In this document: piece by piece, positions 6,195-12,397 of the stretch
Layout: each line of letters begins with the position of its first letter
How positions within the stretch are numbered: the first letter of the stretch is position 1
Source: an uncultured Fibrobacter sp.
GTDB taxonomy: Bacteria; Fibrobacterota; Fibrobacteria; Fibrobacterales; Fibrobacteraceae
Length of the DNA: 19,481 nt
Reading direction: 5' to 3'
Assembly: GCF_937877005.1 (NCBI RefSeq)
Contig: NZ_CALEFV010000009.1
Coordinates: 1 to 19,481, forward strand
The notes under the pieces: generated by a model
The model's database searches: none
Seen by the model: the letters and a program-made list of their open reading frames with translations, nothing else
What the model was told of the DNA's origin: nothing
Position numbers and translations under genes: made by a program

Positions 6195-6240
6195 AAAAAG
6201 GTGATTTTTTTTGAAAAAAAGTGATTTTTTTTACGAAAAA
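6185..6240. repeat. Phased A/T tracts with a duplicated 20-nt unit
   Basis: Six A or T runs are centred at about 6188, 6196, 6208, 6217, 6228 and 6238, an average step of 10 nt. The middle part is a tandem duplication of A7-G(G)TGA-T8 (6193-6212 and 6214-6232). Runs in phase with the helix predict intrinsic curvature. They lie just upstream of the candidate promoter for the acidic protein gene. Confidence 0.65.
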
Positions 6241-6256
6241 GATTGCTTTTAAAAGG

Positions 6257-6291
6257 GACTTCTCCTTTTTTCTCGGAGAAGTCGCTTTTTT
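6257..6291 (+). terminator. Orphan terminator-like hairpin
   Basis: A 9-bp perfect stem, GACTTCTCC (6257-6265) and GGAGAAGTC (6275-6283), with a T-rich 9-nt loop, is followed by GCTTTTTT on the plus strand. On the minus strand only CCCTTTT follows. No plus-strand gene lies between 5301 and this site, so either a short plus-strand RNA ends here or it is a backup terminator for guaA. Confidence 0.5.
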
Positions 6292-6335
6292 GGGCTAAAA
6301 ATAACGATTTACTCCCATTGCGACTGTGCCTCGCT

Positions 6336-6403
6336 CGTCGCGTGTTCGCGCGCCTCGACTATGAAAACATGCGAGCATGTTTTCGCAGCACTCGGCTCCG
6401 CTG
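6336..6403. repeat. Palindromic intergenic element related to the one after purB
   Basis: The order CGTCGCG (6336-6342), TCGACT (6355-6360), a 22-nt palindrome (6363-6384, 10-bp stem GAAAACATGC), TCGGCTCCGCTG (6392-6403) parallels 3310-3370: CGTCGCG, TCGACT, a 19-nt palindrome, TCGGTCGCTG. Flanking words match while the palindromes differ in sequence, which suggests a dispersed family whose core keeps its pairing rather than its bases. The alignment was made by eye. Confidence 0.45.
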
Positions 6404-6420
6404 TCCCTTTGCGTCCGTTG

Positions 6421-6725
6421 TTCCAACATGTGCAATCGTCTGTTCCAACATTTTTGCCACCCTGTTTGAACCCTTCGTCTGCAACTTTATTTACAATCAG
6501 GTTTCGAACCACCGTTGCCACCCCGTTGCAAAAGGCGGCTCCTTTGGTCCGAAGCAATCGCTTGAAACCCTTTTGTAACCTGGGTTTGAACGGGGTTTCA
6601 ACCCTTGGTTCAAACCGTGTCGCACCCCAGTTTCAAACCCCGTTGCAAACAAAAAAAAACACCGAGATGTTACTCTCGGTGTTTGCAAACTTGGATTGGA
6701 ACCGTGGTTCACACAAGGTGGAACG
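6421..6725. repeat. Degenerate repeat array of about 12-nt period beside guaA
   Basis: Variants of GTTTCAAACCC recur. The clearest run is 6561-6650, with units near 6561, 6573, 6583, 6595, 6607, 6620, 6630 and 6642; weaker ones extend to 6421 and, beyond the guaA terminator, to 6725. Many units are self-complementary (GGTTTGAACC type). In one minus-strand frame the run reads as tetrapeptides ending mostly in Gly, as expected of any 12-nt repeat. I do not take it as a gene. Confidence 0.55.
6651..6684 (-). terminator. guaA terminator
   Basis: A 10-bp stem, AAACACCGAG (6657-6666) and CTCGGTGTTT (6675-6684), has an 8-nt loop. On the minus strand it is followed by a run of nine T (complement of 6651-6659). 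It lies 65 nt after the guaA stop. Confidence 0.9.
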
Positions 6726-6748
6726 GTCGGTGCAAAGTTACATCCGCG

Positions 6749-8584
6749 CTATTCCCACTCAATGGTTCCAGGGGGCTTGTGGGTCACGTCGTACCACAGC
6801 GAGCCTGCGCCTTCTGCTTCGAACTTGCGCCAAAGACCTGCGAGCATTCCTTGGTCGATTTCGGCGAAGTTTGCGGTCATGGCTTCGGTGGAGTTCACCG
6901 GGCGCATCACGATGCAGGGCTTGTTAGCCGTGCGGAGCGGCACGAGAACCACAGGCATCTGCCAAATCTTTTCGTACAGGTCGTTTGCCTGCAGAAATTC
7001 AGTGCAGATGTTGTCGAACTTGCGGAGCGTATCGAAGTTTTCGCGCGTGGCGAACTGTTCCACAAGTTTCGGGTCTTCATCGGCAACGCTACCGATCTGG
7101 TAAATTACGCGGTTGATTGCCTTGAAGCGGTTGGCCAGTTCGGTCGAGAACTTTTCGCAATCCTTCCAGCTGAGGCCCGGAGTGGTGATGAGGAACGGCT
7201 GTGCGTAGGTACGGCCGTCGCCTTGCACGCCCACGCTCTTGATGGGGAGCAGGCGGCCCGCAATGTTGTTCGCCTTCAGGTAGTCGGCGAGGGACTGACC
7301 AGCGGTGTCCTTCACATCTTCGAACTTCACCATGTCGCTTGTGAGCTTGCCTTCGCTGCAGAGCAGGCGAACGCCGAGACCCGGACCCGGGAACGGGTGA
7401 CGCCACACGAGGTTGTGCGGAATGCCCAGTTCTTCGCCGAGGGCGCGGACTTCGTCCTTGTACAGGTCGGCGAGTGGTTCCAAGACGAGGCCCTTTTCCA
7501 TGAGGTCCAAAACTTCCTGCACGCGGTTGTGGTGCGTTTTGATCTTGTCGGCGTTCTTGGTGCCGCCGCTTTCGATGGTGTCGGGGTAGATGGTGCCCTG
7601 CGCCATCATCCACTGGTTAGGATCGAGGTTGAGCTTCGCCATTTCCTCGTCCTTCACCGTCAAGAATTCCTTACCGATGATGCCGCGCTTGGTTTCCGGC
7701 GCAGTCACGCCCTTGAGCTTCGCGAGGAAGTGTTCGCTGGCGTCGCGGACCTTGAGGTTGTTCATTCCCTCGGCCTTCAAGAATTCCATAATCTTTTGGG
7801 ATTCGCCGAGGCGCATCATGCCGTTATCCACGTGCAGGCCCAAGACCTTTTCCGGTCCGAGCACGCGGTTCAAGAGCACGAATGCGACGGTGGAGTCCAC
7901 GCCGCCGGACACAAGCAAGAAGACCTTGCGGTCCTTGACCTGTTCCTTGATGCGTTCCGTGATGAGCGGCAGGTAGCTCTTCATGTTCCAGGTCTTCTTC
8001 GCGCCCGTGAAATCCACGAAGTTTTCGAGTAACTTCATGCCGAACTTGCTGTGCGTGACTTCGGGGTGGAACTGGATGCCGAAAATCTGGCGTTCGGGAC
8101 TCACGCTATCGAAGGCGACGGCGGCGATTTCGCAGTCCTTGGTGCTCGCTACAATCTTGTAGCCCTCGGGGAGCTTCGTCACCTGGTCGCCGTGGCTCAT
8201 CCACATGGGCGATGCCTTCGGGAGGCCCTTCAAAAGCGGGCACTTTTCGTCGCCCACGATAAGGTCGGCGATACCGTATTCCTTCACCTTGCCCGGTTCC
8301 ACGTGACCACCCAGCTGCTGGGCGATAAGCTGGTGACCGTAGCAGATGCCGAGCTTCGGCACCGGGAGGTCCAAAATTTCGGGATTGTATTCCGGGGCGT
8401 CGGCTGCGTACACGCTCGATGGGCCGCCGCTGTAAATGATTCCCTTCACGCCTTCGAGTTCGCTGACGGGAGCGGCGGGGGAGTGGATTTCGGTAAACAC
8501 GCCCAGGCGGCGCACGCGGTTAGCAATCAGGTGGGCGTACTGCCCGCCAAAGTCCAAAACTGCAATAGTATCGACGTTTTTCAT
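6749..8584 (-). CDS. guaA: GMP synthase (glutamine-hydrolysing), long two-lobed form
   Basis: 611 residues, cytosolic. The enzyme (EC 6.3.5.2) converts XMP, ATP and glutamine to GMP. The glutaminase domain (1-195) has the nucleophile C81 in GICYGHQ and the His/Glu pair H173/E175 in FHPE. The ATP-pyrophosphatase domain has its P-loop SGGVDS at 226-231. The C-terminal dimerisation part is about 90 residues longer than in the 525-residue E. coli enzyme: GVQGDGR sits in the middle, followed by a second lobe containing WQMPVVLVPL, and the chain ends KPPGTIEWE. That layout resembles the human-type enzyme. The gene follows pepA by 20 nt with only a weak GAG site, so it is probably cotranscribed with pepA. 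A strong terminator follows. Confidence 0.96.
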   Translation of the reverse strand: MKNVDTIAVLDFGGQYAHLIANRVRRLGVFTEIHSPAAPVSELEGVKGIIYSGGPSSVYAADAPEYNPEILDLPVPKLGICYGHQLIAQQLGGHVEPGKVKEYGIADLIVGDEKCPLLKGLPKASPMWMSHGDQVTKLPEGYKIVASTKDCEIAAVAFDSVSPERQIFGIQFHPEVTHSKFGMKLLENFVDFTGAKKTWNMKSYLPLITERIKEQVKDRKVFLLVSGGVDSTVAFVLLNRVLGPEKVLGLHVDNGMMRLGESQKIMEFLKAEGMNNLKVRDASEHFLAKLKGVTAPETKRGIIGKEFLTVKDEEMAKLNLDPNQWMMAQGTIYPDTIESGGTKNADKIKTHHNRVQEVLDLMEKGLVLEPLADLYKDEVRALGEELGIPHNLVWRHPFPGPGLGVRLLCSEGKLTSDMVKFEDVKDTAGQSLADYLKANNIAGRLLPIKSVGVQGDGRTYAQPFLITTPGLSWKDCEKFSTELANRFKAINRVIYQIGSVADEDPKLVEQFATRENFDTLRKFDNICTEFLQANDLYEKIWQMPVVLVPLRTANKPCIVMRPVNSTEAMTANFAEIDQGMLAGLWRKFEAEGAGSLWYDVTHKPPGTIEWE

Positions 8585-8604
8585 ACAGTCTCAAAGATAG
8601 AAAT

Positions 8605-10071
8605 TTACTCGACTGCGCTCATTTCGCGGGCAAGTTGAATCAGTGTCTGCACGCCGAATCCAGTCGCGCCGTATTCGGTGTATTTCCACTTCTTGTCGAC
8701 GAATGCGGTACCTGCAATATCCCAGTGCGTCCAGGCGGTGTTTTCGGGCACGAATTCCTGGAGGAAGAGTGCTGCAGAAATGGCACCTGCGTCGCTGCCG
8801 GTATTCTTGAGGTCGGCGAAGTGATCCTTGAGCGCGTCGGCGTATTCTTCTTCGAGCGGCATGCTCCAGAACTTTTCGCAGCAGGCTTCGCCGCAGTTGA
8901 TCACCTTGAGGCCAAGGTCGTCATCGTTGCTGAAGAATCCCGTGACGGCGTAACCGAGAGCGCGGACCATGGCGCCCGTAAGGGTGGCGAGGTCCACGAT
9001 GTGCGTTGCCCCGATGAGGCCCGCTTCGGCAAGTCCGTCGCTTAAGACCAGACGGCCTTCGGCGTCGGTGTTGTCGACCATGACGGTCTTGCCGTTCTTG
9101 GCAGTAAAGATGTCGCCCGGCAGCACGGACTTATTGCCAATAGCATTTTCGGCGAGACAGCAGACGGCGCTCACGCGAATCGGGAGCTTGAGCGTTGCAA
9201 TGGCCTGAATGGCGGCGAGCGCGGTCGCTGCACCACTCATGTCGCTAATCATTTCGGGCATGGATTTAGGCGGTTTCAGGCAGAGGCCGCCGGTATCGAA
9301 GGTGAGACCTTTGCCGACAATCACCAAGTGGTCCTTGGAGGTGCGCTTGCTGGGCTTGTATTCGAGCGTAATCATGTGCGGCTCGTGCGAGCTGCCCTTG
9401 CCGACGGTCACGTGGCCCATGAAACCTTCCTTTTCGAGCTGCTTCATGTTGCGAACCTTGATGGAGAGGCCTTCGGTGTACTTGGCGACGGTCTTTGCGC
9501 GTTCCACGAATTCGGCGGGGTAGAGGTCGGATGCACTTGTGTTGATCAAGTTCTTGGCAAGCGTAATGGCCTTCTGTTCTACGGCCACGTCTTCGGCAAT
9601 CTTCTTGAATTCCTTTACATGTTCGCCGGCGACGATTTCGTAGGTCACCTGGAAGTTCGGCTTTTGCTTGCTCTTGTAGGCATCGAACTTGTAGTCGGCG
9701 TAATGCAGGCCGTGCAAAATGGCCTTGAACTGTTCATCAGCAGCGTCGGCGAGGAACAGGCTCACGCAGGGAATCTGCTTCTTCATTGCCTTCTTGGCGA
9801 GGCGGTAGGCGGCCATACGCAGGTGGTCGAGGGCGGAAAGGCCGCGCTCCTTGGCGGCGTCTACAAAGAAGGTGTTGCAGCCGTCGATTTCGAGATATTC
9901 CAAATCCTCGAAGGGGCCTTCCTTCATGCCCTTCAGAATGGTTTCGACCTGTTCTTCGCCTTCGGGGGAGAGAACTGTGGAAAATTGAACAGACTCTTTG
10001 ACATAAAACAGGGCGTATGCCTTGCTGTCGACGTTTTTGAGATTTTCGGAAGAAACAATATTCAGATTCAT
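8605..10071 (-). CDS. pepA: Leucyl aminopeptidase, family M17
   Basis: 488 residues, cytosolic, a two-metal exopeptidase that removes N-terminal residues during peptide turnover. The C-terminal catalytic domain has VGKGLTFDTGG (252-262) giving metal ligands K254 and D259, then K266, D277 and the signature NTDAEGRL (334-341) giving D336, E338 and R340. These spacings are the same as in E. coli PepA with a constant offset of 16. The family usually has Ser where this protein has Thr-260. The N-terminal about 170 residues are the poorly conserved accessory domain. The ATG at 10071 has only GGGG immediately upstream, a weak site. It leads a probable pepA-guaA transcript. Confidence 0.95.
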   Translation of the reverse strand: MNLNIVSSENLKNVDSKAYALFYVKESVQFSTVLSPEGEEQVETILKGMKEGPFEDLEYLEIDGCNTFFVDAAKERGLSALDHLRMAAYRLAKKAMKKQIPCVSLFLADAADEQFKAILHGLHYADYKFDAYKSKQKPNFQVTYEIVAGEHVKEFKKIAEDVAVEQKAITLAKNLINTSASDLYPAEFVERAKTVAKYTEGLSIKVRNMKQLEKEGFMGHVTVGKGSSHEPHMITLEYKPSKRTSKDHLVIVGKGLTFDTGGLCLKPPKSMPEMISDMSGAATALAAIQAIATLKLPIRVSAVCCLAENAIGNKSVLPGDIFTAKNGKTVMVDNTDAEGRLVLSDGLAEAGLIGATHIVDLATLTGAMVRALGYAVTGFFSNDDDLGLKVINCGEACCEKFWSMPLEEEYADALKDHFADLKNTGSDAGAISAALFLQEFVPENTAWTHWDIAGTAFVDKKWKYTEYGATGFGVQTLIQLAREMSAVE

Positions 10072-10122
10072 GCCCCAAATGTAGTAAATAGTAGACTGGA
10101 GGTGGTAGGCAGAATGCTTCGG

Positions 10123-10156
10123 ATTATAGGTGGCACTTGGTACCTATTTATTGCCA
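10123..10156 (-). promoter_or_regulatory. Possible pepA-guaA promoter (-10 only)
   Basis: A perfect TATAAT is read on the minus strand at 10128-10123, 52 nt before the pepA start. No -35 at 16-18 nt is convincing; TGGCAA (10156-10151) is 22 nt away, which is too far for a standard promoter. Confidence 0.3.
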
Positions 10157-10182
10157 GCTCGTCGCATTTTTGGGGAATCCTT

Positions 10183-10211
10183 TTGCAATTTACCCAAAAA
10201 AATGCTATAAT
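10183..10211 (+). promoter_or_regulatory. Near-consensus sigma-70-type promoter for the outer-membrane protein gene
   Basis: TTGCAA (10183-10188), a spacer of exactly 17 nt, and TATAAT (10206-10211). The predicted start near 10218 gives a leader of only about 17 nt that begins just before the ribosome binding site. This is the clearest promoter in the window. Confidence 0.8.
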
Positions 10212-10224
10212 AAAGTTGAAAAAT

Positions 10225-10229
10225 GGAGG
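10225..10229 (+). promoter_or_regulatory. Ribosome binding site that decides the start at 10235
   Basis: GGAGG is 5 nt before the ATG at 10235. An in-frame ATG at 10223 overlaps the site and lies only about 5 nt from the predicted transcript start, so it is unlikely to be used. Confidence 0.8.
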
Positions 10230-10234
10230 TTCTT

Positions 10235-11356
10235 ATGAATCACAAACTTACCGGATTTATTACAGTTCTTGCCCTTTCGGCGATGTCTTTTGCGCAGGCT
10301 CCTGCCGCCGCAGCACCCGCTGCCGCCCCTGCTGCAGAACCCGCCGCCGCCCCTGCCGCAGCTCCTGCTGCAACTCCTGAGGTGGCTCCCTCTGCCCCGG
10401 CAGAACAGAATGCCCCTGCTGCAGTAGAACAAGCTACTCCCGCTACAGAAACCGCTGCAACTCCAGCCCCAGCCGAAGCAGTTCCTGCAGCTGAGCCAGC
10501 TCCTGAAGCAGAAGCCGCTCCGGTTGCTGTCCGTGGTGGAGAGGCTCCTGTTGCCGAACCGGTCGAAGAACCTGCGGTAACGGTAGCGCCCAAGGCAGTA
10601 CGCGGTGCTGATGCTGCATCTTCCTCCGAAGCGGTTGATCGTTATCGTAATGCTAAGACGGTCTATTATGAAACGGTCTATACCCGCGAAGATGGTGTCC
10701 CGGTTCGCACGGTTTATGTTGCTCAGCGTGAAAGCAAGGATACGGTCACGATGGACAAACTCATGGGTCTTTATCCCATGAATTTCAAAATCGGTGGATT
10801 TGGATCTGTCGGTGCTTACCAGATATCCGGAAACGAATGGGATAGCGACCATTATGACGGCCTGAACTGGAAGGCGGGTGTCATGTCCATTATTCCGTTG
10901 AACGAATACACGATGGGCGTCAAGTTCGGTGTGCTGTACGAACAGAGCGAAGCTAGCGAATCGTACTTGATTAACGATGTCCCGACGAGTTTCAAGTTCA
11001 GACAGAAGAAAATCGATGTCCCGGTCCTGTTTACCTTCAAGGCTGCGAATTCAAGAGTTTACTTCGATCTTGGTGCCGAACTGAGTATTCCCCTGTACGA
11101 CAAACTCAGTGTGTCTTACACGAATAACAGCAACAAGAAGGTTAAGAACCGTATTGACTTGATGGATGAGAATTTCCGTAATTCCCTAGATTGGGGATTT
11201 CTCTTTGGATTATCCATCATGGCGAACAAGTATGTATCTTTGGACATTCATGCGGATCTCGGACTTTCCAATATGTACGAAGGACACATGAAATATATGA
11301 ACATGGATCTGAACTCTTCCTCGTTTAATGTCGGTTTGACTCTCTATCCGTTCTAG
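10235..11356 (+). CDS. Outer-membrane beta-barrel protein with Pro/Ala-rich linker
   Basis: 373 residues from the chosen start. A signal peptide (about residues 1-20, ending SFA or FAQ) is followed by about 80 residues composed almost wholly of Ala, Pro, Glu and Thr. Two VRG motifs (VRGGEAPVAEP and KAVRGADA) lie at its end. From about residue 165 the sequence alternates as expected for antiparallel beta-strands (IGGFGSVGAYQISG, AGVMSIIPL, KFGVLYEQ), and it ends in aromatic LTLYPF, a usual barrel C-terminus. It resembles small 8- to 10-strand porin-like proteins, but no family can be named. The linker may cross the peptidoglycan. The exchanger-like gene begins 3 nt after its stop. Expression should be high, given the promoter and GGAGG site. 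Confidence 0.82.
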   Translation: MNHKLTGFITVLALSAMSFAQAPAAAAPAAAPAAEPAAAPAAAPAATPEVAPSAPAEQNAPAAVEQATPATETAATPAPAEAVPAAEPAPEAEAAPVAVRGGEAPVAEPVEEPAVTVAPKAVRGADAASSSEAVDRYRNAKTVYYETVYTREDGVPVRTVYVAQRESKDTVTMDKLMGLYPMNFKIGGFGSVGAYQISGNEWDSDHYDGLNWKAGVMSIIPLNEYTMGVKFGVLYEQSEASESYLINDVPTSFKFRQKKIDVPVLFTFKAANSRVYFDLGAELSIPLYDKLSVSYTNNSNKKVKNRIDLMDENFRNSLDWGFLFGLSIMANKYVSLDIHADLGLSNMYEGHMKYMNMDLNSSSFNVGLTLYPF

Positions 11357-11359
11357 TCT

Positions 11360-12328
11360 ATGATACTTGCTATTGTTGCTGTAATTGTTGGCTTGGCCGT
11401 TCTCGTCTGGAGTGCGGACAAATTTGTAGATGGTGCCGTAGGTGTTGCTGAATTCTGCGGCATGTCCACGCTCCTTATTGGCATGGTTATTGTTGGTTTC
11501 GGAACCTCTGCTCCGGAACTTACTGTGTCGGTGATTTCGGCGGCACAAGGCAATCCGGAACTTGCTCTGGGAAATGCCTACGGCAGCAACATTGCGAACA
11601 TCGCGTTGATTCTGGGGGCGACCGCATTGATTTCGCCAATCTTGATGCAGCGTTCCGTGCTTCGCGGGGATTTGCCGATTCTGATTGCCGTGTCGATTCT
11701 TTCGATTGTGCTGGTGTGGGACGGTAGCGTGGTACGCTGGAATGGCGTACTTTTGTTGGTTGTCTTTGCACTGGTCATGGTGTACAGCATTTGGCGTGAA
11801 CTGCGCAAGGCGCATGCCGAGGCAACAGAATCGGTCGAAGAAGAGTCTGCCGAAAAGGCTTCTTTGGGCAAGTCCATCATGTGGCTTGTTTTGGGGCTTG
11901 CCTTGCTGGTAGCAAGTTCCCGTGCTCTTGTCTGGGGTGCGGTTGAAATTGCCCGTACGCTTGGCGTGAGTGACTTGTTGATTGGCCTTACCATTGTCGC
12001 TATTGGTACGTCCTTGCCGGAATTGGCGAGTTCCATTGCTGCCGCCCGTAAAGGCGAAAATGACCTTGCTCTGGGCAACATTATCGGTTCGAACTTGTTC
12101 AATACGCTAGCCGTGGTTGGCCTTGCGGCGATTGTTTCGCCGATGGACGAAATTGAAAAGGCTGTCACTTATCGCGACATGCCCTTGATGATTACTTTGA
12201 CCGTTGCCTTGATTGTGCTTGGCTTTAGGCGTAAAGGCGATGGTCGTTTGAACCGCATTGCCGGCGCTATTCTTTTAGCCGTTTACATCGGCTACCTCGC
12301 CCTGCTTATCGTGCAAGCGAAGGGCTAA
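11360..12328 (+). CDS. Sodium/calcium exchanger-like protein (CaCA family, YrbG type)
   Basis: 322 residues, inner membrane, about ten hydrophobic segments in two inverted halves. The alpha-1 repeat has GFGTSAPE (46-53) and GNAYGSNIAN (71-80). The alpha-2 repeat has AIGTSLPE (214-221) and GNIIGSN (239-245). The acidic residues in the two GTS-PE motifs are the cation ligands of the family. A charged loop (about 148-172, rich in Glu) separates the halves, as usual. Members exchange Ca2+ for Na+ or H+; the ion cannot be read from sequence. The ATG is 3 nt after the preceding stop and has no ribosome binding site, so translation probably depends on the upstream outer-membrane protein. There is no clear terminator before the convergent gene. 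Confidence 0.92.
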   Translation: MILAIVAVIVGLAVLVWSADKFVDGAVGVAEFCGMSTLLIGMVIVGFGTSAPELTVSVISAAQGNPELALGNAYGSNIANIALILGATALISPILMQRSVLRGDLPILIAVSILSIVLVWDGSVVRWNGVLLLVVFALVMVYSIWRELRKAHAEATESVEEESAEKASLGKSIMWLVLGLALLVASSRALVWGAVEIARTLGVSDLLIGLTIVAIGTSLPELASSIAAARKGENDLALGNIIGSNLFNTLAVVGLAAIVSPMDEIEKAVTYRDMPLMITLTVALIVLGFRRKGDGRLNRIAGAILLAVYIGYLALLIVQAKG

Positions 12329-12362
12329 ATCAAAAAAAATTCGAGCTTTCCGATATACGTTT

Positions 12363-12397
12363 CCGAAATCTGAAATCTGAATTCCGAAATCCGAATT
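12363..12397. repeat. 7-nt tandem repeat, five units, between convergent genes
   Basis: Five heptamers read CCGAAAT, CTGAAAT, CTGAATT, CCGAAAT, CCGAATT, consensus CYGAAWT. The last unit overlaps the stop codon of the gene on the minus strand (12396-12398). The region between the two stops (12329-12395) has no other feature I can support, and no clear terminator. Confidence 0.8.

Larger units (their letters stand above)
6141..6748. other. 608-nt gene-free region between guaA and the acidic protein gene
   Basis: No frame here looks coding: those present have poor starts, run into the antisense of guaA, or consist of repeat sequence. The stretch contains the promoter and phased A/T tracts (6166-6240), a hairpin with a plus-strand T tail (6257-6291), a palindromic element (6336-6403), a degenerate array with about 12-nt period (6421-6725) and the guaA terminator (6651-6684). 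Confidence 0.6.

Noticed and set aside
6421..6725. CRISPR array
   Set aside because: Units are 10-13 nt, degenerate and back to back, with no spacers of constant length.
6361..6927. Plus-strand frame beginning MKTCEHVFAALGS
   Set aside because: It starts inside a palindrome, crosses the repeat array and terminator, and ends in antisense guaA; no ribosome binding site.
6605..8032. Long plus-strand frame (about 475 codons) opposite guaA
   Set aside because: Antisense shadow of guaA, beginning in repeat sequence; no domain and an unlikely composition.
10223..10225. ATG 12 nt upstream of the chosen start of the outer-membrane protein
   Set aside because: It overlaps the GGAGG site and lies almost at the predicted transcript start; the ATG at 10235 has ideal spacing and yields a normal signal peptide.
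9328..10380. Plus-strand frame of about 350 codons running from antisense pepA into the outer-membrane protein gene
   Set aside because: It overlaps pepA on the opposite strand and the next gene in another frame; no start signal or motif.
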